Shown: positions 1 through 7,641, counted from the stretch's first letter. The stretch is DNA of 10,506 nt from Ruminococcaceae bacterium UBA6857 (GCA_002451715.1 DKDD01000051.1:1-10506), one strand, 5' to 3'. Made by a program: numbers and translations. Notes: generated by a model from the letters alone, not told the origin.

Positions 1-6
1 AAAAAA

Positions 7-1461
7 ATGAGAAAAAGCGGAATTTTGCTTGCCGTAACATCGCTTCCGGGAAAATACGGAATCGGAACGCTCGGAGAAGACGCGTTTCGGTTTGTTGATT
101 TTCTTGCTTCTTCGGGACAGTATTATTGGCAGATTCTTCCCGTGAATCCACCCGGTTACGGCAACAGTCCGTATCAGGCGCACTCCGCTTTTGCCGGCAA
201 TCCGTTCTTTATTGACCCGGCACTACTTGAAAAAAACGGTATTCTTTCAAAAGACGAGGAAGCTTCGCTTCGACTTTCAAACACCGGAAAAGTTGATTAT
301 TCAAACTTTAATCTTTCGAGGCTTGGTGTTTTAAAAAATGCTGCAAAAAGAATTTCCGACACGGACGAAAAATTTAAACGCTTTGTTGTTGAAAATGCGT
401 ACTGGCTTGAAGATTACTGCGCTTACATGGCGCTCAAAGAACAAAACAAAATGAAAGGTTTGAACGATTGGGACGGCGATATCACTCGGTACGACGAAAA
501 AAACGCGCTTGCTCACAAAAAATTGCAATTCCTTTTTTTCACGCAGTGGGAAAATCTGAAAGCTTACGCGAACAAAAACGGCGTGCATATAATCGGTGAC
601 ATTCCAATTTATGTTTCTCACGACAGTGCGGATTTTTTTGCGCACAAAGAGCAGTTTTTGATTGACTGGTGGGGGAACCCGACTCGCCTTGCTGGCTGTC
701 CGCCCGATTCGTTCGCAAAAAAAGGACAGTTGTGGGGAAATCCGATATATAACTGGGAAATTATGGGAGAAAGTGGCTTTGAATGGTGGAAAAAACGCTT
801 TTATTTTGCACAAAAAATGTTTGACGTGGTAAGAATTGATCATTTCCGCGGCTTTTATGAATATTACAGTGTTCCGTCCGGAAGTCTCGACGCTGTGAAC
901 GGCGAATGGAGAAAAGGTCCGGGAATGAATTTTGTCCGCGAAATCAAAAAAGCCTTTCCGTCGCTCGGAATAATTGCGGAAGACCTCGGTTTTCTTACTG
1001 AAGAGACAAGGGTGTTTTTCAAAGAAAGCGGCTTTCCGGGAATGAAAATTTTGCAGTTTGCATTTGATGAAAAAGACAGTGAGTATCTTCCGCATAACTT
1101 TTCAAAAAACTGTGTGGTATACACGGGAACGCACGACAACCCGACCGTTGTTGAATGGATTTGCGCGGCAAAAAAAGAGACGCTTTCGCTTGCCATGGAC
1201 TATCTCGGCGCGCAGAAAATTGCAGACCTTTCCGATTGCTTTGTCAAAGCCGCTTTTTCAAGTGTTGCCGAAACCGCAATTGTTCCGATTCAGGATTGGC
1301 TCAAAAAAGGGAAAAACGGACGAATGAACACGCCATCAACGGTCAAGAATAATTGGGAATTCAGGATTCAAAACGATGAACTTTCAAATTCGCTTTCAAA
1401 AAAGATTCTCGATTATACAAATCTTTTTTCAAGGAATCAACCACAGGAGGAAACAAAATGA
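7..1461 (+). CDS. malQ: 4-alpha-glucanotransferase (amylomaltase, GH77)
   Basis: Cytoplasmic enzyme that transfers alpha-1,4-glucan segments between malto-oligosaccharides, releasing glucose and longer dextrins. The 484-residue product is close to the usual GH77 length of about 500. The N-terminus carries the family signature (SGILL, TSLPG, YGIG, then YWQILPVNP and SPYQ.HSAFAGNP). The three catalytic acids can be placed by motif: the nucleophile D278 in VRIDHFRGF, the acid/base E325 in IIAEDLG, and D377 in TGTHDNP. The MNTP..V..NW..R signature near the C-terminus shows the gene is complete. Only six A residues precede the ATG, so neither ribosome site nor promoter can be seen. A start slightly upstream is possible, but the family alignment supports this one. 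The stop overlaps the next start by 4 bp, so malQ is co-transcribed with the sugar ABC importer, which suggests malto-oligosaccharides as the import substrate (inference). Confidence 0.96.
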   Translation: MRKSGILLAVTSLPGKYGIGTLGEDAFRFVDFLASSGQYYWQILPVNPPGYGNSPYQAHSAFAGNPFFIDPALLEKNGILSKDEEASLRLSNTGKVDYSNFNLSRLGVLKNAAKRISDTDEKFKRFVVENAYWLEDYCAYMALKEQNKMKGLNDWDGDITRYDEKNALAHKKLQFLFFTQWENLKAYANKNGVHIIGDIPIYVSHDSADFFAHKEQFLIDWWGNPTRLAGCPPDSFAKKGQLWGNPIYNWEIMGESGFEWWKKRFYFAQKMFDVVRIDHFRGFYEYYSVPSGSLDAVNGEWRKGPGMNFVREIKKAFPSLGIIAEDLGFLTEETRVFFKESGFPGMKILQFAFDEKDSEYLPHNFSKNCVVYTGTHDNPTVVEWICAAKKETLSLAMDYLGAQKIADLSDCFVKAAFSSVAETAIVPIQDWLKKGKNGRMNTPSTVKNNWEFRIQNDELSNSLSKKILDYTNLFSRNQPQEETK

Positions 1462-2837
1462 AAAAAATAATTTCTCTTTTTCTTTCATTCACTCTTCTTT
1501 TTGCGCTTGCGGCGTGTAAGTCAACAACAGAGGACACAACGTCAGGCAATGCGAGTGAAAACAAACCCGCAGCGGCAACCGAAATTTACTTTTTGAATTT
1601 CAAGCCGGAAATTGCTTCTGTCTATGACAAAATTGCAAAAGAATACAAAGAAAAAACCGGTGTAACAGTAAAGGTTGTTACCGCTGCGTCAAACGGCTAT
1701 GAACAGACGCTGACGTCCGAAATTGCAAAGAGCAATCCGCCGACAATTTTTCAAATCAACGGCCCCGTCGGCTATCGCTCGTGGGCGAATTATTGCGCCG
1801 ATCTTAAAGACACTGCGCTTTATTCGTTCCTTTCGGACAAGTCGCTCGCAATTAAAAGCGGTGATTCGGTTTACGGAATCCCATATGTTGTTGAAGGCTA
1901 CGGAATCATTTATAACGAAGAAATAACCGATAAATACTTTGCACTCAAAGACAAGGGCACATCGTTTTCTTCAATGGACGAAATCAATTCTTTTTCAAAA
2001 CTCAAAGACTTTGTTGAAGACATGCAAAGCAAAAAAAGCGAACTCGGAATCGACGGTGTTTTTGCTTCAACGTCGTTTTCAAGCGGAAACGCATGGCGCT
2101 GGGACACCCACCTTGCAAATGTTCCGCTTTACTATGAGTTTTCCGAGAACGAAGACTTTGACGACCCGACCCTTGCCGGACTCGGAACAAGCGATATAAA
2201 ATTCACTTACAGCGACAATTTCAAAAACCTTTTTGACCTTTATATCAATAATTCCGGAACAGCTAAGAATCTTATCGGCAGCAAAAGCGTCAACGATTCA
2301 ATGGCGGAATTTGCGCTCGGAAAGGTTGCAATGGTTCAAAACGGAAACTGGGCATATAAAGATATTTCCGACGTTGACGGAAATACAGTTAAAAAAGACA
2401 AGATAAAAATGCTTCCGCTTTATACCGGCGTAAAGGGCGAAGAAAACCAGGGACTTTGCATAGGTACGGAAAACTATCTTGCAATCAATTCAAAAGTTTC
2501 CGAAGCAAAGCAAAAAGCGTCGGCAGACTTCCTTGAATGGCTTTTCTCCTCGGATGAGGGCAAAAGATATGTTACAGAAGAACTCGGCTTCATTTCGCCG
2601 TTCAATACTTTTGACGAAGACGAACGCCCGGAAGATCCGCTTGCAAACGAAATTCTCAACTGGATGGAGAAAAAGGACATCAAAAGCGTTCCGTGGATTT
2701 TCACGTCTTTTCCGAGTGAAACGTTCAAGCAGGATTTTTCAAATGCACTTTTGCAGTATGCACAAGGTTCGATTGATTGGGACAAGGTTGTTTCAACCGT
2801 AAAAACCGCATGGAAAAACGAATATCAGGCGTCATAA
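1458..2837 (+). CDS. ABC sugar transporter, family 1 extracellular solute-binding lipoprotein
   Basis: Substrate-binding component of a carbohydrate uptake type 1 ABC importer, anchored outside the membrane by lipidation. The signal peptide has a lysine pair (K2, K3), a hydrophobic core and an LAAC lipobox ending at C20, followed by a Ser/Thr/Asn/Glu-rich linker to about residue 40. The body reads as a MalE-like family 1 (COG1653) binding fold: YFLNFKPE near the start, the YGIPYVVEGYGIIYNEE hinge segment typical of oligosaccharide binders, an FALGKVAMVQNGNWA segment and a C-terminal SFPSETF region. At 459 residues it is somewhat longer than E. coli MalE but usual for Gram-positive lipoprotein binders. 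Start chosen by AGGAGG at 1445-1450, 7 nt before the ATG, inside the end of malQ. The ligand cannot be read from sequence. The malQ overlap makes maltodextrins the best guess, but other glucosides are possible. Confidence 0.93.
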   Translation: MKKIISLFLSFTLLFALAACKSTTEDTTSGNASENKPAAATEIYFLNFKPEIASVYDKIAKEYKEKTGVTVKVVTAASNGYEQTLTSEIAKSNPPTIFQINGPVGYRSWANYCADLKDTALYSFLSDKSLAIKSGDSVYGIPYVVEGYGIIYNEEITDKYFALKDKGTSFSSMDEINSFSKLKDFVEDMQSKKSELGIDGVFASTSFSSGNAWRWDTHLANVPLYYEFSENEDFDDPTLAGLGTSDIKFTYSDNFKNLFDLYINNSGTAKNLIGSKSVNDSMAEFALGKVAMVQNGNWAYKDISDVDGNTVKKDKIKMLPLYTGVKGEENQGLCIGTENYLAINSKVSEAKQKASADFLEWLFSSDEGKRYVTEELGFISPFNTFDEDERPEDPLANEILNWMEKKDIKSVPWIFTSFPSETFKQDFSNALLQYAQGSIDWDKVVSTVKTAWKNEYQAS

Positions 2838-2845
2838 AAAAATGA

Positions 2846-2853
2846 AGAGGTGG
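2846..2853 (+). promoter_or_regulatory. Shine-Dalgarno site fixing the start of the MalF-type permease
   Basis: AGAGGTGG lies 5 nt before ATG 2859. A GTG at 2850 in the same frame would open a product three residues longer, but it falls inside this ribosome site, so the ATG is preferred. Confidence 0.85.
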
Positions 2854-2858
2854 TCATT

Positions 2859-3701
2859 ATGAGAAAAAGCTTGAAAAAATATTATCCGGTGTTCGTTTTG
2901 CCCACCTCTGTTGCATTTTTCATTGCGTTTGTTTTTCCGTTCCTTGCCGGAATTGTTCTTTCGTTCACAAAATTCACAACGGTAACGAACGCAAAATGGG
3001 TGGGATTTGACAACTATTTCAAAGCGTTTTCAAACGCGGATTTTCTTAATGCGCTTTGGTTCACGGTGAAATTTACCCTCGTTTCCGTTGTAACAATCAA
3101 CGTCATTGCGTTTGCGCTTGCGCTGCTTCTCACGCGGTCAATCAAAGGAACAAACCTTTTCAGAACGGTGTTTTTCATGCCGAACTTAATCGGAGGAATC
3201 GTTCTCGGCTATATTTGGCTGCTTATTATCAACGGTGTTTTGCAGTTTTTCGGTGTGACGGTGACTTATGATGCAAGCTACGGATTTTGGGGTCTTGTTT
3301 TTCTGACAAACTGGCAACTCATCGGCTATATGATGATTATTTATATTGCCGGGATTCAGAATATTCCGACAGACCTTATCGACGCGGCAAAGGTTGACGG
3401 AGCCGGATTTTGGGGAATACTTCGCCATGTTATCATACCTATGGTTATGCCGTCGGTCACAATTTGCCTTTTTTTAACAATCACAAACTCGCTCAAGCTT
3501 TTTGACGCGAACCTTGCTTTGACGGACGGCGCGCCGGGGCGCGAAACGGCAATGCTTGCGCTCGATATTTATAAAACATTTTATGCCAGAACCGGCTGGC
3601 AGGGAGTAGGTCAGGCAAAGGCGGTAATCTTCTTCATTCTGCTTGCGGTTATTGCGCTTGTTCAGCTTGCGCTCACGCGGCGAAAGGAGGTTGAAGCATG
3701 A
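2859..3701 (+). CDS. ABC sugar transporter permease, MalF/UgpA type
   Basis: Integral membrane half of the sugar ABC importer, 280 residues from the ATG used here. About six hydrophobic segments are visible, near residues 11-34, 68-91, 104-128, 144-165, 195-212 and 253-272. The cytoplasmic EAA loop that docks the ATPase reads DAAKVDGAGFWGILRHVIIP at residues 175-194, the classic DAA...DGA...P pattern. It lacks the long periplasmic insertion of E. coli MalF and resembles the compact permeases of Gram-positive CUT1 systems such as MsmF, LacF and UgpA. It begins 21 nt after the binding-protein stop and overlaps the next permease by 4 bp (ATGA), so the two permeases are probably made at equal levels and pair as a heterodimer. 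Confidence 0.93.
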   Translation: MRKSLKKYYPVFVLPTSVAFFIAFVFPFLAGIVLSFTKFTTVTNAKWVGFDNYFKAFSNADFLNALWFTVKFTLVSVVTINVIAFALALLLTRSIKGTNLFRTVFFMPNLIGGIVLGYIWLLIINGVLQFFGVTVTYDASYGFWGLVFLTNWQLIGYMMIIYIAGIQNIPTDLIDAAKVDGAGFWGILRHVIIPMVMPSVTICLFLTITNSLKLFDANLALTDGAPGRETAMLALDIYKTFYARTGWQGVGQAKAVIFFILLAVIALVQLALTRRKEVEA

Positions 3702-4537
3702 CGAAAAGAAAAGAAAAATTTTCTCACGCAATTGTTTATATCGTTTTGATTATAATGTCTGCAATTTTTCTTGCGCCGATTTTCATTGTGCTTTTCAACT
3801 CTTTCAAATCAAAGCTTTATATCACGAGTGAACCTTTTGCTTTTCCGAATAAAGAAACTTTTGCGGGACTTGAAAATTATATCGGCGGACTTTCAAAAAC
3901 GGGCTTTTTCAGTGCGTTCGGCTGGTCGCTGTTCATCACGATAGGTTCGGTTGCGGCAATCGTTTTGTTCACTTCAATGACCGCGTGGTATATCACAAGA
4001 GTAAAAAACAAATTCACGTCGTTTTTGTATTACGCGTTTGTTTTTTCAATGATCGTTCCGTTTCAAATGGTGATGTTCACAATGGTCAAAACCGCGAACG
4101 CATTGAAGCTTGATAATCCACTCGGAATAATACTGATTTATCTCGGCTTTGGCGCGGGGCTTTCGGTGTTCATGTTCAGCGGCTTTGTCAAAGGTGTTCC
4201 GATTGAAATTGAAGAAGCGGCGATGATTGACGGCTGCGGACCGATAAGAACGTTTTTTCTTGTTGTTTTTCCGATTATGAAACCGACCGCGATTACCGTT
4301 GCGATTCTCAACGCCATGTGGATTTGGAATGACTATCTTTTGCCGTATCTTGTTATCGGAACGGACTACAAAACGATTCCGATTGCGATTCAGTATCTTC
4401 GCGGCGGCTATGGTTCAATCGACATGGGAGCAATGATGGCAATGCTTGTTCTTGCGATAATTCCGATTGTTATCTTCTATCTGTTCTGTCAGAAATATAT
4501 AATCAAAGGCGTTGTTGCGGGTGCGGTCAAGGGATAA
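3698..4537 (+). CDS. ABC sugar transporter permease, MalG/UgpE type
   Basis: Second transmembrane subunit of the CUT1 importer, 279 residues and full length. Hydrophobic segments fall near residues 11-33, 75-97, 109-131, 142-162, 198-220 and 244-264. The EAA loop reads EEAAMIDGCGPIRTFFLVVFP at residues 172-192, with the invariant EAA, DG and P positions. The C-terminus QKYIIKGVVAGAVKG is the family-typical tail (compare the GL.AGGVKG ending of MalG), which supports an intact gene. AAAGGAGG at 3683-3690 lies 7 nt before the ATG, and the ATG overlaps the upstream TGA. Partner of the preceding MalF-type permease. Confidence 0.93.
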   Translation: MTKRKEKFSHAIVYIVLIIMSAIFLAPIFIVLFNSFKSKLYITSEPFAFPNKETFAGLENYIGGLSKTGFFSAFGWSLFITIGSVAAIVLFTSMTAWYITRVKNKFTSFLYYAFVFSMIVPFQMVMFTMVKTANALKLDNPLGIILIYLGFGAGLSVFMFSGFVKGVPIEIEEAAMIDGCGPIRTFFLVVFPIMKPTAITVAILNAMWIWNDYLLPYLVIGTDYKTIPIAIQYLRGGYGSIDMGAMMAMLVLAIIPIVIFYLFCQKYIIKGVVAGAVKG

Positions 4538-4563
4538 CCTTTTCTGCGCCCGAGGCGGAAAGG
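4538..4563 (+). promoter_or_regulatory. Candidate mRNA hairpin over the ribosome site of the ABC ATPase gene
   Basis: CCTTTTC (4538-4544), directly after the permease stop codon, can pair with GGAAAGG (4557-4563), giving seven pairs including one G-U. An alternative pairing is GCCC (4548-4551) with GGGC (4562-4565). Either one covers the purine-rich site GGAAAGGG (4557-4564) that serves ATG 4571. A ribosome finishing the permease at 4537 would open it, so it may couple ATPase translation to permease translation. The stem is followed by GCTTTTT, so weak termination is a second reading. The pairing is seen in sequence; the function is inference. Confidence 0.4.
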
Positions 4564-4570
4564 GCTTTTT

Positions 4571-5659
4571 ATGGCAAGTATTACACTGAAAAATATTTTC
4601 AAAACCTATCCCGACGGTTTCACTGCCGTCAATGATTTGAGTCTTGAAATCAAGGACCGCGAATTTGTTGTTCTTGTCGGTCCGTCCGGCTGCGGAAAGT
4701 CAACAACGCTTCGAATGATTGCCGGACTTGAAGAAATCTCTTCCGGCGAACTTTACATCGGCGAAAGGCTTGTTAACTCGGTTGCGCCGAAAGACCGCGA
4801 CATTGCAATGGTTTTTCAAAGCTATGCTCTTTATCCGGATAAAACGGTTTATAAAAACATAGCATTTGGGCTTGAAAGAAGAAAAACGCCGAAAGCCGAA
4901 ATTCAAAAACGCGTTGCCGAAGCGGCAAAAATTCTTGATATCGAACATCTTTTGAACCGCAAGCCGCGCGCTCTTTCCGGCGGTCAGCGCCAGCGTGTTG
5001 CGCTCGGCAGAGCAATTGTACGTTCACCGTCTGTTTTTCTTTTTGATGAGCCGCTTTCAAATCTCGATGCAAAGCTTCGCACCGCAATGCGTTCCGAAAT
5101 CACAAAGCTGCACAAAAATCTTGACGCAACTTTCATTTATGTTACCCACGACCAGACCGAAGCGATGACGATGGGCGACAGAATTGTTGTCATGCGCGAC
5201 GGGGTGGTTCAGCAGGTTGCCGCGCCGCAGGTGCTTTACGACAGTCCTTGCAACATGTTTGTTGCGGGGTTCATCGGTTCGCCGCAGATGAATTTCATTG
5301 ACGGTGTTCTCAAAGACAGCGAAACGGTTCTGCTCGGAAAGGATTCGATCAAACTTCAAGGCGGCAGGCTGAAAACCGTGGTTGAGGCGGGGCAAAAGGT
5401 GAAGCTCGGGGTCAGACCGGAAAACATTATTACGGAAAAAAGCCGCTTCATAAAAGACGAGCCCGTGCTGAAAGGCAAAGTGAACATTTGCGAACTTATG
5501 GGAAGCGAGGTAATTTTATATGTTGATTATATGAACACCGAACTGACCGTCAGAGCGCCGTCATACAATGCGCCGAAAGCCGATGAGGAGATTGAGTTTC
5601 AGTTTGAAAAGGAAAAGCTTCATCTTTTTGATGCGCAAAGCGAAGAAGCGATGATATAA
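4571..5659 (+). CDS. ugpC: ABC sugar importer ATP-binding protein, MsmX/MsmK/UgpC family
   Basis: Cytoplasmic ATPase that drives CUT1 sugar import, 362 residues, the normal length. Motifs in order: Walker A GPSGCGKST (37-45), Q-loop Q83 in VFQSYALYP, ABC signature LSGGQ (135-139), Walker B VFLFDEP (155-161), D-loop SNLD (163-166) and switch H193 in YVTHDQTEAMT. A C-terminal TOBE/OB regulatory domain follows (about 235-355), with the family GFIGSPQMNF and LGVRPE segments. The usual YPHMTVY after the Q-loop reads YPDKTVY here. It lies 33 nt after the permease genes and is the last gene before a strong terminator, so the operon carries its own ATPase. Members of this family often energise several CUT1 importers, so this one may also serve transporters elsewhere. 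The symbol follows common usage and does not imply glycerol-3-phosphate transport. Confidence 0.95.
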   Translation: MASITLKNIFKTYPDGFTAVNDLSLEIKDREFVVLVGPSGCGKSTTLRMIAGLEEISSGELYIGERLVNSVAPKDRDIAMVFQSYALYPDKTVYKNIAFGLERRKTPKAEIQKRVAEAAKILDIEHLLNRKPRALSGGQRQRVALGRAIVRSPSVFLFDEPLSNLDAKLRTAMRSEITKLHKNLDATFIYVTHDQTEAMTMGDRIVVMRDGVVQQVAAPQVLYDSPCNMFVAGFIGSPQMNFIDGVLKDSETVLLGKDSIKLQGGRLKTVVEAGQKVKLGVRPENIITEKSRFIKDEPVLKGKVNICELMGSEVILYVDYMNTELTVRAPSYNAPKADEEIEFQFEKEKLHLFDAQSEEAMI

Positions 5660-5660
5660 C

Positions 5661-5688
5661 AAAAGCAGCGGATTTTCCGCTGCTTTTT
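5661..5688. terminator. Bidirectional rho-independent terminator between convergent operons
   Basis: A perfect inverted repeat has 12-bp arms (5661-5672 and 5676-5687) around a TTT loop; the core is GCAGCGGA/TCCGCTGC, flanked by A4/T4. On the + strand it is followed by a T run (5684-5688), ending the sugar ABC operon one base after the ATPase stop. Read from the - strand it also ends in TTTT, and it sits just beyond the phosphoesterase stop, so it can serve both transcripts. Confidence 0.93.
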
Positions 5689-5691
5689 ACT

Positions 5692-6753
5692 TTATCGAAT
5701 AATTTTGCGTTTAAGTCTCGTCAAAAAGCAGATGAGCTTTTCTCTAATATGATCTCCGTGGTCGTGTTCGCCGGGACAGCCGCAGCGCGATTCGGGCAAA
5801 TCATCGATGTATCTTCGCGTATATGTTTCGTAATGCGCCGTGTCGTTTTCGTCAAGTGTGATTATTCGGCAGCCGCGCACTTTTCCGTTTCCGTAGGAGT
5901 AAAATGTCATTCCGGGAGCCTGAATAAGGTCGATTCCTTTGACTTTGCCGACGAAAGAATTGTTGTGGTCATGACCGAAAACCGCGCCGATAACAGATTT
6001 CGCTTTGCAAAGCGTGTCAAGTTCTCCGCCGTTGACATAAGGCGGGCAGGGGAGTTCAAGCAGTGTTCCGCTTGCTTTTTCGTTCAGTTCAAGAGCGTAC
6101 CGCTTGTCGTTGACTTTGTATTTTCCGTTCGGACTTTCTTTCAAAAGGTCGAAAATTTCGGTAACTGCCATGTGCTGAAAAACAAGGGAATTGACAGGAT
6201 GACCGACTTCGTTTTGCAGTTTTTGACTCTCGCTTGTGAACCAATTCAGCTGGTCTTCGTGAACGATGTCATAAAAACTGCCATCTTTTCCGTAATACAT
6301 ATTGGAATCAAAAAGCCAAAGCGCAAAGGCAGTGTCTTTTTTGTTCGATGATTTTATTTTTATAACGCAGTTGCCGACGCCTGTTATCGAATCGTCGGCG
6401 TTATATGTATAGCATTTTCCGATCTTTGAAAAGGAAGCGAGCATGTGTTCTTTTGAAACCCCGTATTCCGCGTCGTGGTTGCCGAAGCAAAAGCAATATG
6501 GCACGCCGCGCAAAACAAGCGCAGCAAGAAGAAGTTTTGCACCCTTATCAAACTTTTCATTCGAATTGCAAACAACGTTGTCGCCGAGAAAAACAACAAG
6601 GTCGGGCTTTTCTTCGTCAAGAAGAAAATTTATATACTTAATCATTCTGAGATTCGGCTTTTCGTTGTCTTGGCAATCGGCAAGGACAAGCAGTTTGAAT
6701 TTGCCGTTTTTATTAAAACAAAGCTCTTCTTTCGGATAGGGTTCGGGTTTCAT
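5692..6753 (-). CDS. Calcineurin-like metallophosphoesterase
   Basis: Putative cytoplasmic metal-dependent phosphoesterase, 353 residues, with no signal peptide or membrane segment. The family motifs appear in order: D26-x-Q28 in LLVLADCQD (the first motif is usually D-x-H), GDN (57-59), GNHD (91-94), FQH (192-194) and GHDHNN (260-265). These would hold a two-metal centre. The architecture resembles the broad Dcr2/PPA-like group of phosphohydrolases, whose substrates vary, so no substrate is assigned. The C-terminus carries a compact Cys/His cluster (C324, C326, H330, H332, H335) followed by a basic tail. The start has TGAGGTGATGG just before it, overlapping the ispE stop. The gap of only 9 nt to ispE indicates co-transcription. 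It ends at the shared terminator with the ABC operon. Confidence 0.85.
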   Translation of the reverse strand: MKPEPYPKEELCFNKNGKFKLLVLADCQDNEKPNLRMIKYINFLLDEEKPDLVVFLGDNVVCNSNEKFDKGAKLLLAALVLRGVPYCFCFGNHDAEYGVSKEHMLASFSKIGKCYTYNADDSITGVGNCVIKIKSSNKKDTAFALWLFDSNMYYGKDGSFYDIVHEDQLNWFTSESQKLQNEVGHPVNSLVFQHMAVTEIFDLLKESPNGKYKVNDKRYALELNEKASGTLLELPCPPYVNGGELDTLCKAKSVIGAVFGHDHNNSFVGKVKGIDLIQAPGMTFYSYGNGKVRGCRIITLDENDTAHYETYTRRYIDDLPESRCGCPGEHDHGDHIREKLICFLTRLKRKIIR

Positions 6754-6762
6754 TCCATCACC

Positions 6763-7635
6763 TCAGTCAATGATTGCCGTTCCGCTTTTAACCGCGTCGC
6801 AAAGAAATACCTGCCCAAACTTTTTTTTGAGCGAGGCAAAGCAAGCATGAGCGTCCGCTTCGTTTTTGAAAACACCGAAAACCGAAGGGCCGCTGCCGCT
6901 CATGCAGCAGCAGGAGCAGTTGTGTTTTCTCATTTCCGCTTTGATTACAACACGTTCGGGAACATCAATGAATTGTTCAAAAACGTTTTCAACGCGGCTG
7001 CAAACGCCGTCTGTGTCGCTGTTCATGACGGAAAAAAGCATTCCGTCGCGGTCAAGGTGACGGACTTTTTCGGCGGTGTCAAACGCTCTGTAGGCTTCAC
7101 CGGTTGAAACGGACATTTCGGGTTTTACGATTATGATTTTTCCGAGCTTTAAATCCGGAAGATATGAAAGCACCGTGCCGGTATACTGAGCAAGCATTGT
7201 TCCGCCGAGTGCACAAAAAGGAACGTCCGAGCCGACTTTTGCGCAGATTTTTATAAGCTCTTTATCGGAAAGTTCGGGCGAAAAAAGCTTTTTGAGCGCG
7301 CAAACCGTTCCGGCGGCATCCGCACTTCCTCCGGCAAGACCTGCCGCGTGGGGAATACGCTTTTCGATACTTACAAGAACACCGGGATTTTGAATACCAG
7401 TTTCTTCAAAAAAAGCTTCGGCGGCTTTATATGCGATGTTTTTTTCGCCCGTCGGAATTGCGGGATTGTCGCAGCTTATCTCAATCTTTCCGCTTTCGGT
7501 TGTTTGAACCGAAACGGTGTCAAAAAGGCTCACCGACTGCATAAGCATAAAAAGGTCGTGGAAACCGTTCGGCAATGTTTTGAGAATGTCGAGCATAAGA
7601 TTGATTTTTGCAAAGGCTTTAACAGTAACTTTCAT
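6763..7635 (-). CDS. ispE: 4-diphosphocytidyl-2-C-methyl-D-erythritol kinase
   Basis: GHMP kinase of the MEP isoprenoid pathway. It uses ATP to phosphorylate the 2-hydroxyl of CDP-methylerythritol in the cytoplasm. The 290-residue product has the IspE N-terminal signature (VKAFAKINLMLD, catalytic K10), NGFHDL..MQS (23-34), the ATP-binding loop PHAAGLAGGSADAAG (95-109), catalytic D137 in GSDVPFC and the third GHMP motif MSGSGPSVFG (245-254). An in-frame ATG at 7648-7650 would add five residues, but it contains the ribosome site for the ATG used here, so I take the shorter form. A run of cysteines, CSCCC (240-244), immediately before the third motif is unusual. The gene is followed 9 nt later by the phosphoesterase. 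The presence of ispE implies isoprenoid synthesis by the MEP route. Confidence 0.95.
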   Translation of the reverse strand: MKVTVKAFAKINLMLDILKTLPNGFHDLFMLMQSVSLFDTVSVQTTESGKIEISCDNPAIPTGEKNIAYKAAEAFFEETGIQNPGVLVSIEKRIPHAAGLAGGSADAAGTVCALKKLFSPELSDKELIKICAKVGSDVPFCALGGTMLAQYTGTVLSYLPDLKLGKIIIVKPEMSVSTGEAYRAFDTAEKVRHLDRDGMLFSVMNSDTDGVCSRVENVFEQFIDVPERVVIKAEMRKHNCSCCCMSGSGPSVFGVFKNEADAHACFASLKKKFGQVFLCDAVKSGTAIID

Positions 7636-7641
7636 CGGTGT

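Noticed and set aside
331..1095. Long open frame antisense to malQ (254 codons).
   Set aside because: It lies wholly inside malQ, has no recognisable domain or ribosome site, and malQ shows every catalytic motif on the other strand.
5749..7107. Two long + strand open frames (5749-6351 and 6475-7107) opposite the phosphoesterase and ispE.
   Set aside because: Both are shadows of well-supported - strand genes. One crosses the ispE/phosphoesterase junction, and neither has a family motif or a ribosome site.
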